NCBI GenBank assembly: GCA_016927425.1
Contig: JAFGMR010000079.1
Location: 1 to 64,000 of the forward strand
Source of the DNA: Methanotrichaceae archaeon
Lineage (GTDB): Archaea; Halobacteriota; Methanosarcinia; Methanotrichales; Methanotrichaceae
Length of the DNA: 64,000 nt
Direction: 5' to 3'
The position numbers were made by a program, and so were the translations under genes. Within the stretch, counting starts at the first letter, position 1, and every line of letters starts with the position of its first letter. This document shows, piece by piece, positions 1-9,011 of this stretch. Under the pieces are notes generated by a model. It saw only the letters and a program-made list of their open reading frames with translations, made no database searches and had not been told where the DNA came from.

Positions 1-561
1 TCATTATACACAGATTATGTGCACATACTAAATATATTTTTCGGTCCAATCATAATAGCACATCATGGTATTGAGCATGTTCCAAATTAGTTGTGAAATA
101 CGTAAATAAATTTAGCTTCTTTTTTCTATTGCTCATATTCGCTTCACGACCTCTTCGCTTTCAAAATAATCTCTTGGGCATTTTTAAGTATATCGCTGCT
201 TTATATATAGGTTATATGAAGATCTCACAGATTTTTAATAATAATCAGGATTGTTTTTTAGTTATTTGATATATATTTCGCTTGTATTACTGATTAAATT
301 TCTGCATTTAAGTTCTTATAATACGTTATTATCTATTATATTAACTATTATTTATCTATATATCTATATCCATTAACGTATAGGGAATACATGCCTGGGC
401 CTCATCATCCCTGCTTTGTATAGTGTGTTACAATTATTAAATTGTCCTAGATAAATGCTCACCGTAATGAGCTTTGTGCGGGATGCTTTATGAGAAAATA
501 ACGATCCTAGTAAACCACGTGGAAAAAAAAATTAAATCCAGAGAATAAGGCTCCAAGCGAC
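1..561. other. AT-rich region without a recognisable gene
   Basis: I see no convincing coding sequence here. The first 540 bases are very AT-rich, with many TATA-like and poly-T runs, in sharp contrast to the GC-rich genes that follow. The composition suggests a non-coding spacer or the edge of an acquired segment. No tRNA, repeat array or clear origin-type repeat was found by eye. Confidence 0.6.
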
Positions 562-1866
562 CTACGGCACAAGCCGCCTTCGGTCCCTCGGAAAGATCAC
601 AGCATCCCTGATGTTCTCGAGCCCGAGCATCGTCGTCACGACCCGGCCGAGCCCCAGGCCCCAGCCGGCGTGGGGGGGCATTCCATAGCGAAATGCCTTG
701 AGGTAGAACTCGAATCCGTCGGGATCGAGCCCCTGGTCCTTGATTCGAGAGACGAGTTGCTCTGGATCGTGGACCCGCTGTGCGCCGCTTGCAAGCTCCA
801 TGGAGGGATGCATCAGGTCGAACGCCTTGCTCACATCCGGCCTGTCCTCGTAGGGCTGGCTGTAGTAGGGCTTGATCGACGACGGCCAGTCTGTTAAGAA
901 GTAGTGCTCGCCGATGATGCTCCCAAGCGCCCGCTCTGTCTCTGTGTCGATATCGTCTCCCCACTCCATCGTGGGCTTTCCAGCTTCCTTTGCAAGGTCG
1001 AGTGCTTCAGAGTAGGTGACCTTTCGAAAGGGCGTCTTTGGTACGACCAGGTCCAGATGGAGGACGTCTAGGTCTCGCTTGCAGTTCTCCTGGACGAAAC
1101 GGTATGCTTCGACCATGGCGCGCTCCAGGACATCCATCACGTCGTTATGGTCTGCAAAGCTCATCTCCATATCGACGGATATCGCCTCGTTCAGATGGCG
1201 GCGGGTGTCGTGCTCCTCTGCGCGAAAGATCGGCCCGATCTCGAATACCCGATCCATCCCGGCGGACATCAGCATCTGCTTATAGAGCTGAGGGCTCTGG
1301 TTGAGAAACGCCTCCCTCTCGAAGTAGCTTATGGGAAAGAGCGCGGTTCCGCCTTCGGTTGCTGTCGCCACGATCTTTGGCGTGATCACCTCGAGAAAGC
1401 CGTGATCGTAGAACGTTTGCCTCAGGCTTTGTAGTACGGCGCTCTCGATCCTGAAGACGGCAAGCGATCCCGGCCTGCGTATATCCATGAACCGGGAGTC
1501 GAGCCTTGTGTCGAGCTCGGCATCGACCTTGCCCGTGGGGTCGAGCGGAAGCGGCGAGTCGGCCCGACCTAGGACCTCGAGGGATATGGGTATGATCTCG
1601 TAGCCCCGGGGCGCCTTTGGCTCTGCCTTGACAGATCCCACAACGCGGATCACGCTCTCCCTCGAAAGCTGCCTTACGCTCTCGAGCAGCGGCTTCTCGG
1701 TCCGCTTGGCAACCATCGTCACCTGGGCGAGCCCTTCTCTATCGCGCAGAACCAGGAAGCATATGCCGCCAAGGTCCCTGATCTCATGAGCCCATCCGGC
1801 AAGGGTTACCTCCTGCCCGTCGAGCTCCGGATGAATGTCACCTGAATAATGAGTCCTGAGGATCAA
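562..1866 (-). CDS. aspS: aspartyl-tRNA synthetase (archaeal type)
   Basis: Class II synthetase that charges tRNA-Asp in the cytoplasm. The 434 residues fit the short archaeal form. An N-terminal OB-fold anticodon-binding domain (about 15-100) is followed by the catalytic core: motif 1 near residues 155-167, motif 2 near 209-225 ([14 protein letters not shown]) and motif 3 near 400-427 (GLGLGR). The OB-fold has His in [11 protein letters not shown], where discriminating archaeal enzymes have Trp. This suggests a non-discriminating enzyme that also makes Asp-tRNA-Asn for amidation (inference). The TTG start is supported by GGTGAG a few bases upstream and by the family N-terminus MxLRTHYSG. A TATA box lies upstream on the minus strand. 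Confidence 0.96.
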   Translation of the reverse strand: MILRTHYSGDIHPELDGQEVTLAGWAHEIRDLGGICFLVLRDREGLAQVTMVAKRTEKPLLESVRQLSRESVIRVVGSVKAEPKAPRGYEIIPISLEVLGRADSPLPLDPTGKVDAELDTRLDSRFMDIRRPGSLAVFRIESAVLQSLRQTFYDHGFLEVITPKIVATATEGGTALFPISYFEREAFLNQSPQLYKQMLMSAGMDRVFEIGPIFRAEEHDTRRHLNEAISVDMEMSFADHNDVMDVLERAMVEAYRFVQENCKRDLDVLHLDLVVPKTPFRKVTYSEALDLAKEAGKPTMEWGDDIDTETERALGSIIGEHYFLTDWPSSIKPYYSQPYEDRPDVSKAFDLMHPSMELASGAQRVHDPEQLVSRIKDQGLDPDGFEFYLKAFRYGMPPHAGWGLGLGRVVTTMLGLENIRDAVIFPRDRRRLVP

Positions 1867-2172
1867 CGAATCTCACCGAGGGGATGACCTGGCTACATGT
1901 ATAAAAGCCGACCGGAGAGGCCCCGGGCCGGCGGTCTGCCGATCGTTGGCATCGATTCGAAGGTCTCTTGCGATCCGCCCTTCTGGGTTAGATATTTAGC
2001 CGAAGAGGGACCGATTAATTTGGTGAGGAGGACGTCTTCGAACGGTCGGGGAATGAACCTTCTGATAATCGATTCGCGGGATTGTGCACGAAGCGAAAGA
2101 TCGATGCTCGACGACGAGATAGTCTGCCCGGTGGTATAGTCCACTCGAAGGGGCGCTATCGAGCCGATCGAG
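1867..2172. other. intergenic region between divergent aspS and KaiC-like gene
   Basis: About 300 bases separate the two divergent genes. Apart from the aspS TATA element I see no gene. Short open frames on both strands lack a ribosome binding site and family resemblance. Confidence 0.5.
1896..1907 (-). promoter_or_regulatory. TATA box of aspS
   Basis: The minus strand reads CTTTTATACA, centred about 35 bases upstream of the aspS TTG start. This would place transcription start within about 10 bases of the start codon. Confidence 0.5.
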
Positions 2173-2868
2173 TTGAGATCGTTCCTGGGGGGCGAGGTTC
2201 TGGGCAAGATCGAGCGGGTAGCCACAGGGGTTGTGGGACTGGACGAGATGATGGGAGGAGGGGTGCCGCACCTCTCGACAGTCCTTGTGGCAGGGGAGAG
2301 CGGCACCGGCAAGACCACTCTATGCATGCAGTTCCTCTGTAAGGGGGCGGAGATGGGTGAGCGTGGCCTCTACTTCAGCGCCTTCAGCGAGCCTCCCGAG
2401 CTGATGCTCCGCTTCATATCGACATACGAGTTCGTAAACCCCCAATATTTCAAGGGCTGCATCAAATATGTGGACCTCGGTGGGTTCTGCGAGGATAGAG
2501 AGAGGCTCCTCCAGACAATCGAAGCCGAGGTCAATAACTTTCGACCGCAGAGGATGGTCATCGACTCACTCTCCGTCCTTGAGAGGGCTCTAAAGCAGGA
2601 GTACCGCCCTCTCCTCCTGTGGCTTGCGAGGATGATCAGGCAGTGGCCCACGACGACTCTGGTCGCAGGCGAGCCGGACCTGGGTGAATCATATCCTGCG
2701 GAGATCGCAGCCCTAGTGGATGGCGTGATCATCCTCTACAACGCTGAGATGGGCTGCATGCGAAGAAGGTCCATGGAGATATTGAAGATGGTGGGCACCT
2801 CCCATCGATGCGGAAAGCAGGCCGTGGATATCTCGGCGAAGGGCTTCATAGTATACCCGGGGCTTTGA
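2173..2868 (+). CDS. KaiC/RAD55-like RecA-superfamily ATPase
   Basis: Single-domain KaiC-like ATPase of 231 residues. The opening motif (TGVVGLDEMMGGG) and Walker A (GESGTGKTT) lie near residues 19-50, and a Walker B strand (RMVIDSL) near residue 125. Archaeal relatives are usually signalling or regulatory ATPases with unknown partners. The TTG start is uncertain: homologous N-termini usually begin close to the ERVATG segment, so the true start may lie a few codons downstream. Two bases separate its stop from the small membrane protein gene, and the transporter-sensor follows with a 4-base overlap. The three genes therefore look like one transcription unit and probably one functional unit (inference). 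Confidence 0.85.
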   Translation: MRSFLGGEVLGKIERVATGVVGLDEMMGGGVPHLSTVLVAGESGTGKTTLCMQFLCKGAEMGERGLYFSAFSEPPELMLRFISTYEFVNPQYFKGCIKYVDLGGFCEDRERLLQTIEAEVNNFRPQRMVIDSLSVLERALKQEYRPLLLWLARMIRQWPTTTLVAGEPDLGESYPAEIAALVDGVIILYNAEMGCMRRRSMEILKMVGTSHRCGKQAVDISAKGFIVYPGL

Positions 2869-2870
2869 TC

Positions 2871-3083
2871 ATGGCGCTATCTTTTGAGGATCTCCTAACG
2901 CAGGGCGAGTTCTGGGCCCTGGCTCTTGTCCTGGCGGTGGCCCTCCTCAACTGGCCTTTCCTCCAGATGGCCAGTGGCGGATTATCGATCGGCGGCTTTC
3001 CCTTCATACTGGTCTACCTGGTCGCCGTTTGGGTGATGATAATCATCGTCTTATTCATGTTCGATCGGAGCACCCAAGAATGA
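2871..3083 (+). CDS. small two-helix membrane protein upstream of SLC5-type sensor
   Basis: A 70-residue protein with two hydrophobic helices (about residues 14-34 and 43-64) and no soluble domain. Its ATG lies two bases after the KaiC-like stop. Its TGA overlaps the ATG of the next gene as ATGA, so translation is probably coupled. Small membrane proteins of this kind are known beside sodium:solute symporter-type genes, where they act as an accessory subunit or chaperone. That role is inferred here from position and topology only. Confidence 0.75.
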   Translation: MALSFEDLLTQGEFWALALVLAVALLNWPFLQMASGGLSIGGFPFILVYLVAVWVMIIIVLFMFDRSTQE

Positions 3084-6000
3084 CCAGCGCCCTACTTGCC
3101 CTGGTTTGCATGGTCGTTTATCTGCTCCTCCTCTTTGCGGTAGCCCACTATGCCGACAGGAAGCGCGAGATTGGAGAGAGCATAGTCTCCAATCCTTACG
3201 TCTATGCCCTATCGCTCTCCGTCTACTGCACCGCGTGGACCTTTTATGGAAGCATAGGCCGGGCGGCGAGCACCGGCCTTGGATTTTTGCCCATCTACAT
3301 CGGGCCAACCCTTGTGATGCTGACGGGATGGTTCATCATCAGAAAGATGATCCGCATCTCCAAGGAGCATCGCCTTACATCGATCAGCGACTTCATCAGC
3401 TTTCGGTACGGCAGGAGCTACGCCATCGGCTCTCTCGTAACGATCCTGAGCCTGGTGGTGATCACCCCCTACATCGCCCTTCAGCTTATAGCCATCACGA
3501 GCTCCATGAACGTGATCGGTGGGGGCCAAGACCTCGGCGTGGAGAGCAAGATGTCAGTTGCTGCCCTTCTGGGCCTCTTCGCAATAATCTTCGGGGCGAG
3601 ACATCTCGACCCGATGGAGCGGCACGAGGGATTGATCGCAGCCATTGCCTTCGAGTCGATAGTGAAGCTCGTGGCCTTCCTGGTCGTGGGGATCTACATC
3701 ACATATGGGATCTTCGATGGTTACGGCGAGATCATGAGCGGCGTGATTGCCTCGCCAGAGTACTCGCACCTCTTGAATATCGACTACACATCCTGGTTCA
3801 CCCTCACGATGATCTCCGCCTTCTCTATCTTATTTCTGCCCCGGCAGTTCCACGTGATGGTTGTGGAGAACTCGGAAGAGCGGCATCTAAAGCGGGCCAT
3901 GTGGCTATTTCCGCTCTATCTCCTTCTGATAAACCTATTCGTTCCAGCGATTGCGGGAGCTGGACTGCTCTTGAATACCCCCGGGTTCCAGGATATGTTC
4001 ATCATAAGCATCCCCTATCTGAAAGGTCAGGAGCTGCTCGCCATATTCGTCTTCATCGGCGGAGCATCTGCAGCAACTGCCATGGTTCTCGTGGAATCGG
4101 TGGCCGTTGGAACCATGATCTTGAACGAGCTCGAGATGCCTCACCTCATGCGATGGATCGGCAAGGGCAGGGACCTTCCAAGCCTCCTCTTGAACATGAA
4201 GAGGTTTAACATACTCTTGGTGATCGGGCTTGGCTACCTGTATTCCCGGGCGGTCGCCTATCACAGCCTTGTAGACATCGGCCTCGTATCGTTCGTTGCC
4301 GCAAGCCAGCTTGCCCCAGCCGCCATCGGTGGCCTGTATTGGAGGAAGGGCAGCCGGGAAGGGGCAATGGCCGGTCTCTTCTCAGGCTTTCTGCTCTGGA
4401 TCTATACAGCGCTCTTGCCGACGATGGTAAAGGCCGACTGGCTCTCAGCGGACCTCTTGGTCCACGGCCCGTTCGGCATCGAGGCGCTACGCCCTACAGC
4501 CCTCTTCGGAACTGAGATGGATATGTGGACGCACTCCACATTCTGGACGTTGCTCGTCAATGGATCGCTCTACGTTCTCTTCTCCCTAATGAGCGTAAAG
4601 AGCCCGGAGGAGAGAGCCCAGATGGACGGCTTCGTCGGCATCTACGAGGGGGGGAGAAGGCCGGTGCCTGCGGAGAAAAGGGAGATCCGCATAGGGACGG
4701 TCGACGAGCTGGAGAGTACCTTGGCGCGGTTTATCGGGCCGGAGAAGGCGGGCCTCGTTGTGAAGGGAGAGCTCGTTCGCATGAACACGAGCAGGGATGG
4801 GATAGACGCACGGGAGCTCCTGGAACTCTGGGACCGCGTCGAGAGGACGCTCACAGGATCGCTTGGCACGTCGGCTGCAAGGATCGTCGAGAAGGAGGTC
4901 TCGGTAAACCCCGTCGTCGAGGCGGCGAGGCCGACGACGCCGCGCTTCCAGCTGGAGGATAGGAGGATATACGTCGTCCCCGAGAAGGCCTACGAGGTCT
5001 TCACCGACCAGATCACCCACGGCATGGAGGGGCTGTGCATCACCACTGCCGATCCCGAGGAGGTTCGCAGCACCTGGGGCTTTGTCGAGACCCCTATAAT
5101 TCGGCTCAACCACGGCAAAGGCCGGGGGAATAGGTACATCTCGCCCACCAATCTGCCGCTCCTCTTCATCACGATCAAGGGCTTCGTCGAGAAGAGCAAG
5201 AACAGCATCATACTCCTCGATAGCTTGGAGTATCTGATCGAGCAGAACCGGGGAATTGCGCCGCCCTCAGAGGTCCTGGACTTCGCAAAGCACCTCGAAG
5301 AGCTCTTCCAGGAGGATCGACGAAAGCTCATCTTGCCCATAAGACCCGATTACCTGAACTGCAAGATCTCCTCCGACGTGGAGCCGGTCTCACATCTGCT
5401 CCTGGCAGTGGGTCCCCTTCCGGAATACCTCTTGCGGGTCTTCGTGGAGGCGATGGTCTCCGGCATTCCAACGCAGTCCCAGGACGCCGTTTTGCGGGAG
5501 ATCGGACTGCCCCCCGGCGAGGTTGCCGTCGGGGAATCGGACTCTTGCGATCCGGATATGCGCGAGGGCGTCGCCGGGCCGGTCGTCCATAGGCTCACAC
5601 GGCGCAGCCTGCTTGCGACGCTAAGGCGAGCTGCCCATCGTATTAAGGAGCTCGATCCCACCTTCGAGATCCATCTAACGCTAGATGACCTATTGAAGAA
5701 GTATGGATTTAGCCCATACGAGCTGGTTCTCGTTCCCGGCACCACCTATGTGATAGAGGAGACCAAGCCCATCCAGAGCCTTGAGATATTCGGAGACCTC
5801 GTTCGCCGCGGCATGGCAGGCCTCTGCATCAGCAGGTATCATCCGGAGAAACTCCATGAGAGGTATGGCATTGAGAAGGAGAGCATAATCTGGCTGACCC
5901 AGAGGGCGCGAGGCGGCCAGGAGTACAGGACGGTTGACCCAACCAACTTCCCTCGCATGTCCACGTTGCTCACCGAGTTCCTGGACCGCGCAGAGGATCC

Positions 6001-6193
6001 CCTCATTTTGTTGGAGGGGCTCGGCTATCTCATAACTCAGAGCAACTACGAGACTGTGCTGCGTTTCATCCAGTCCCAGAGGGACGAGATCGCCCTCAAG
6101 GGGGCCATCTTGCTCGTGCACATAGATCCACTTGCCTTGGACACCAAGGAGGTGCACCGCCTGGAGAGCGAGATGGAGCCTTTGGAGGTGTAA
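3080..6193 (+). CDS. SLC5/SSS-type transporter with STAC-like linker and two DUF835 domains
   Basis: A 1037-residue membrane protein. Residues 1-505 form a sodium:solute symporter-like domain with about 13 hydrophobic helices, resembling the transporter half of CbrA-type sensor kinases. Residues about 510-610 resemble the STAC linker that joins SLC5 transporters to histidine kinases (LESTLARFIG, then ELLELWDRVERTLTGSLG). No kinase follows. Instead there are two DUF835 domains, about 630-760 and 886-1025, each with a VVPEKAYEV- or LVPGTTYVI-type start, a PTN(L/F)P segment and an ILL(D/E)xLxYLI strand. The protein probably senses a substrate or membrane sodium gradient and signals through the DUF835 modules. 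The KaiC-like ATPase upstream is the obvious partner (inference). The ATG was chosen for its 4-base overlap with the upstream gene. Confidence 0.88.
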   Translation: MTSALLALVCMVVYLLLLFAVAHYADRKREIGESIVSNPYVYALSLSVYCTAWTFYGSIGRAASTGLGFLPIYIGPTLVMLTGWFIIRKMIRISKEHRLTSISDFISFRYGRSYAIGSLVTILSLVVITPYIALQLIAITSSMNVIGGGQDLGVESKMSVAALLGLFAIIFGARHLDPMERHEGLIAAIAFESIVKLVAFLVVGIYITYGIFDGYGEIMSGVIASPEYSHLLNIDYTSWFTLTMISAFSILFLPRQFHVMVVENSEERHLKRAMWLFPLYLLLINLFVPAIAGAGLLLNTPGFQDMFIISIPYLKGQELLAIFVFIGGASAATAMVLVESVAVGTMILNELEMPHLMRWIGKGRDLPSLLLNMKRFNILLVIGLGYLYSRAVAYHSLVDIGLVSFVAASQLAPAAIGGLYWRKGSREGAMAGLFSGFLLWIYTALLPTMVKADWLSADLLVHGPFGIEALRPTALFGTEMDMWTHSTFWTLLVNGSLYVLFSLMSVKSPEERAQMDGFVGIYEGGRRPVPAEKREIRIGTVDELESTLARFIGPEKAGLVVKGELVRMNTSRDGIDARELLELWDRVERTLTGSLGTSAARIVEKEVSVNPVVEAARPTTPRFQLEDRRIYVVPEKAYEVFTDQITHGMEGLCITTADPEEVRSTWGFVETPIIRLNHGKGRGNRYISPTNLPLLFITIKGFVEKSKNSIILLDSLEYLIEQNRGIAPPSEVLDFAKHLEELFQEDRRKLILPIRPDYLNCKISSDVEPVSHLLLAVGPLPEYLLRVFVEAMVSGIPTQSQDAVLREIGLPPGEVAVGESDSCDPDMREGVAGPVVHRLTRRSLLATLRRAAHRIKELDPTFEIHLTLDDLLKKYGFSPYELVLVPGTTYVIEETKPIQSLEIFGDLVRRGMAGLCISRYHPEKLHERYGIEKESIIWLTQRARGGQEYRTVDPTNFPRMSTLLTEFLDRAEDPLILLEGLGYLITQSNYETVLRFIQSQRDEIALKGAILLVHIDPLALDTKEVHRLESEMEPLEV

Positions 6194-6661
6194 CTAAGGC
6201 ATCAACGATAGGACGCCCATCACCATTGCTGTGACGACCAACCCCGCTATCATCACTCCGAGGGCGATTGCCGGAAATGCATGTCTGAACTTAAATCCGA
6301 CGAGGAAGGCGACTGCGCAGCCGGTCCAGGCTCCGGTGACCGGCAGGGGTATGGCAACGAACGCCACGAGCGCCATCAAACCGAAGCTCTCATGCTTCTG
6401 GATGTACTTCCTTCGTGTGCGTGAGAATAGCCATGTGAAGAATGCGTGGCCACATGGATATCTCATCAGGGCGGTCGATACTGGATCGAGAAAAAGCAGA
6501 AGGGGCACCACTGGGAGAAGGTTTCCAGCTACTGCGAGCAGATAGGCTTGGAGCGGATCGAATCCATATACGCCTATGGCAACGGGGATTGCTCCCCTGA
6601 GCTCCGAGACAGGCGACATTGCCAGGAGGAGCGTCATCAACCAGCCGGGAATGGCGAACAT
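6194..6661 (-). CDS. small multidrug export family protein (COG2426-like)
   Basis: A 155-residue integral membrane protein with about four to five hydrophobic helices. The N-terminal MSPVSELRGAIP motif and later PLPVTGAWTG segment are characteristic of the COG2426 'small multi-drug export' family. Actual substrates of that family are largely unproven. It is convergent with the transporter-sensor gene, and the two stops abut without overlap. The gene upstream on the same strand begins within 400 bases. Confidence 0.85.
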   Translation of the reverse strand: MFAIPGWLMTLLLAMSPVSELRGAIPVAIGVYGFDPLQAYLLAVAGNLLPVVPLLLFLDPVSTALMRYPCGHAFFTWLFSRTRRKYIQKHESFGLMALVAFVAIPLPVTGAWTGCAVAFLVGFKFRHAFPAIALGVMIAGLVVTAMVMGVLSLMP

Positions 6662-6679
6662 GGCAAGGGAAAAGGTCCC

Positions 6680-7054
6680 TCACTCCCCAATGGATCCCTT
6701 GATCTCCACGGTGAATATCTTCTCCTGGGCAGGGGAGCTGACCGATATCTTCAGGTCGACGGGTATCCGCCCAAGGGCGATTGCAATCGGCCTCTTCTGA
6801 TCGAAGGAGACGCCGACTTGCAGGCTATCCCCGAGCTTGGCCAACGTTGAGACGAGGCCATCGATCTCTGGAACGGATACCGAAAGGGGATTCTCCTTAT
6901 CGCCCTTCACAATGGCGGCCAGCGGGGAGGACGAGTCGCCGGATACTTGAACCCCAATTGATCCATCCTTGCCCGCCCCCTTCACCTTGGCCACAATGGG
7001 CTCGCCCTCGGATCCTTGCAGCTTCGCACCTGCATCAACCTTAAGAAGAACCAT
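6680..7054 (-). CDS. conserved hypothetical protein
   Basis: I do not recognise this protein. From the ATG at 7054 it has 124 residues starting MVLLKVDAG. It is rich in Val, Gly and Ser with short alternating beta-strand patterns and a C-terminal FTVEIKG strand, so a small beta-sandwich is likely. There is no signal peptide and no cysteine pair. The frame stays open to 7234, but I prefer 7054 because a minus-strand TATA-like element (7088-7096) lies about 35 bases upstream and a longer start would run into the divergent gene. The next gene downstream on this strand is the small exporter. Confidence 0.6.
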   Translation of the reverse strand: MVLLKVDAGAKLQGSEGEPIVAKVKGAGKDGSIGVQVSGDSSSPLAAIVKGDKENPLSVSVPEIDGLVSTLAKLGDSLQVGVSFDQKRPIAIALGRIPVDLKISVSSPAQEKIFTVEIKGSIGE

Positions 7055-7087
7055 CTCAATCACCGGCCCAACATCTGTAGATCCTAT

Positions 7088-7096
7088 GATATAAAG
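7088..7096. promoter_or_regulatory. shared TATA-like element between divergent genes
   Basis: GATATAAAG on the plus strand reads CTTTATATC on the minus strand. It is centred 22 bases before the ATG at 7114 and about 37 bases before the minus-strand ATG at 7054, so it could serve either gene. The spacing would make the plus-strand transcript nearly leaderless. Confidence 0.4.
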
Positions 7097-7113
7097 GGGA
7101 ATGGTCGCCGTAA

Positions 7114-8160
7114 ATGTCGATCCACTACCTTCGCTGGCTTGAAGGTACATTCGAGGGATATCGGGGACCGGCCGAAAGGCTGATATCGACATCTTTCCAA
7201 CTTGTCCCGATGATCGATATAGGGTATATCTCACTGGAGAGCCCCGTTGTGGTTATATCTCCACCCGGTCCGGTGAACGAGGATAGATCGGCCGGAATGG
7301 TCATGGTCGGGGATCTTCGGGATGTATCCGTCCAGGAGATCGGGGAGAGGATGGAGGAAGCAAAGGCCCAGGGCTTCTCCGTCTCAGGATTTGATCTCGT
7401 CCAGATGGTGGAGGCGGCTCGGTATGCCAGGGAATGCGAATGCCTCATGGAACTCGACCTCTCCGAGTATCGATCGTTTCAGGATCATGTGTTGACGGCG
7501 CTCGTCAGAAGGCTCAAGGAGAGCGGGGCTACCCTCTCCCTGAGGATCGATCCGAGAGCGATTGAGGGCGCGGAACCAGCTGCTCTGAGGGATGCCGGCC
7601 TCGATCTGCTCCACCTGGATATGAACGGCCTAAACGGCAGCTCTCCAAAGATCATCAAGGCTATATCAGATGCTGGAGGTCCCCCGATAATGGTAGGTGA
7701 GAACGTCGGAGACTTCGACCGGGCAAGGACTCTCCTGTCCATGGGCGCAACCCTCATCTCCCTGAGGGGAGCCGATGCGGAGTTCGTAACGTGGCTCTCC
7801 AAGACGCTTGCGGAGTACGGTGACCTAATCGGTTGGTACAACGCCCCTAAGCACATATGCGCCGGAGGAGATCTCCGCGGTCTCTCCTTCTGCTGCCCCC
7901 CTGTAAAGAACTGCCCTGTCCAGGGCGCTCTCAAGCGTGCGGGCATGACCCCGAAGGAGTTCATGGAGAAGAAGATGCGCCTTGCCAGGGGAACACCCCT
8001 CCAGCACGGCGATGGAACCTGTTTTGGGTCCCTCGTCTGGTGCTGCAAGATCACGAAGCCCTGCTTCATGAGGGATGCGGTCCTGCATCGCCTAGGCCTC
8101 TCGGAGAGGGATTACATGGAGCTCAAGAGGAAGCTCGCCATAGACCTTCTCAGGCCATGA
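7114..8160 (+). CDS. methanogenesis marker protein 9
   Basis: Matches the methanogenesis marker 9 family, which is nearly restricted to methanogens and has no settled function. The 348 residues show a dihydroorotate dehydrogenase-like TIM-barrel start (IGYISLESPVVVISPPG, about 35-52). The Cys-rich C-terminus carries at least eight cysteines (ICAGG, FCCPPVKNC, GTCFGSLVWCCKITKPC), consistent with an iron-sulfur cluster. The start is uncertain: ATG 7114 suits the TATA spacing, while ATG 7210 begins directly at the barrel. The stop overlaps the ATG of the CitG-like gene, so the two are probably translated together. Confidence 0.88.
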   Translation: MSIHYLRWLEGTFEGYRGPAERLISTSFQLVPMIDIGYISLESPVVVISPPGPVNEDRSAGMVMVGDLRDVSVQEIGERMEEAKAQGFSVSGFDLVQMVEAARYARECECLMELDLSEYRSFQDHVLTALVRRLKESGATLSLRIDPRAIEGAEPAALRDAGLDLLHLDMNGLNGSSPKIIKAISDAGGPPIMVGENVGDFDRARTLLSMGATLISLRGADAEFVTWLSKTLAEYGDLIGWYNAPKHICAGGDLRGLSFCCPPVKNCPVQGALKRAGMTPKEFMEKKMRLARGTPLQHGDGTCFGSLVWCCKITKPCFMRDAVLHRLGLSERDYMELKRKLAIDLLRP

Positions 8161-9011
8161 ACGCCGATAATTATGCCCAGTGCGCAGAGCTTGCAATGCT
8201 TCTGGAGCTCTCCGCAGGGCCAAAGCCAGGGAACGTGGACAGGTGCCACGATCATCCCGACATGGGTTTTCGCCACTTTCTCGCAAGCGCAGTCTCCGCC
8301 TATCCGGTTTTTCGAAAGGCTGCAGCCGGAGAGGCCGGGATCGGAGCCCTGATACTTGAGGCAGTCGAGGGATGGAGACGCTTTGGCATATCGTGCAACA
8401 CCCACTTCGGCGAGATAACGCTACTCGTCCCTCTGACGATGGCTGCCGGGCGGGAGGGCGATCTGAGAGATGACCTCCTCCGGGTCCTGGAGGGATCCAC
8501 GGTCAATGACGCAATCCGCTTCTACGAGGCCTTTCGCCTCTCCGGGGCGAGGGTTGCCCGCGTCGACCAGCTCAGCCTCGCGGACCGATCCGCCGAGGAG
8601 GAGATCCGCTGCCGCGAGCTCTCTTTGATCGATCTGATGAAGCTCTCGGAGGGGCATGACCTGATCGCAAGGGAATGGTCGAGGGGCTTTTCGAGGAGCT
8701 TTCAGCTCTCCGCGCTGCTCCGCGAGAGGGTGGAGGAGTTCGGGCCAAACGACGGCCTCGTCCTTACCTTTCTCGAGGCGTTGGCCGGTCACGATGACAG
8801 CCTCATCCAGGCGAAGCACGGGCTCGATAAGGCGAGGGAGGTCTCGAAGAGGGCGGAGGATGCATTATGCGGGGACGATCCCATCCAGCTTGCAAGGGAG
8901 CTAGACCATGCCTTCCTGAAGGAAGGGATAAATCCGGGATCGACTGCCGACATCATGGCCGCAAGCCTCTTCATCGCCCTTCGGGATGGGTGTTTTGAGG
9001 TGATATTATAA
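8157..9011 (+). CDS. CitG-like triphosphoribosyl-dephospho-CoA synthase family protein
   Basis: A 284-residue protein of the CitG/MdcB family (COG1767), which in bacteria makes the prosthetic group precursor for citrate lyase. The N-terminal segment with SAGPKPGNVDR (about residues 16-27) and the SCNTHFGEI, AKHG and NPGSTADI segments are family signatures. Methanogens lack citrate lyase, so the substrate here is unknown. A nucleotide- or cofactor-modifying role is possible. The ATGA overlap with marker 9 suggests a linked function. The stop abuts the DUF447 gene. Confidence 0.85.
   Translation: MNADNYAQCAELAMLLELSAGPKPGNVDRCHDHPDMGFRHFLASAVSAYPVFRKAAAGEAGIGALILEAVEGWRRFGISCNTHFGEITLLVPLTMAAGREGDLRDDLLRVLEGSTVNDAIRFYEAFRLSGARVARVDQLSLADRSAEEEIRCRELSLIDLMKLSEGHDLIAREWSRGFSRSFQLSALLRERVEEFGPNDGLVLTFLEALAGHDDSLIQAKHGLDKAREVSKRAEDALCGDDPIQLARELDHAFLKEGINPGSTADIMAASLFIALRDGCFEVIL
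8997..9003 (+). promoter_or_regulatory. ribosome binding site of the DUF447 gene
   Basis: GAGGTGA, the same sequence used before many genes in this window, lies inside the last codons of the CitG-like gene. It points to a start at ATA 9008 or ATT 9011 rather than at GTG 9104. Confidence 0.55.

Noticed and set aside
488-964. 158-codon minus-strand open frame starting near the end of aspS
   Set aside because: It overlaps aspS in another frame on the same strand, has composition driven by the GC-rich third positions of aspS, and shows no family resemblance.
3106-4209. 367-codon open frame within the transporter gene
   Set aside because: It is a shadow of the transporter in another frame, with Arg/His/Pro-rich composition and no domain.
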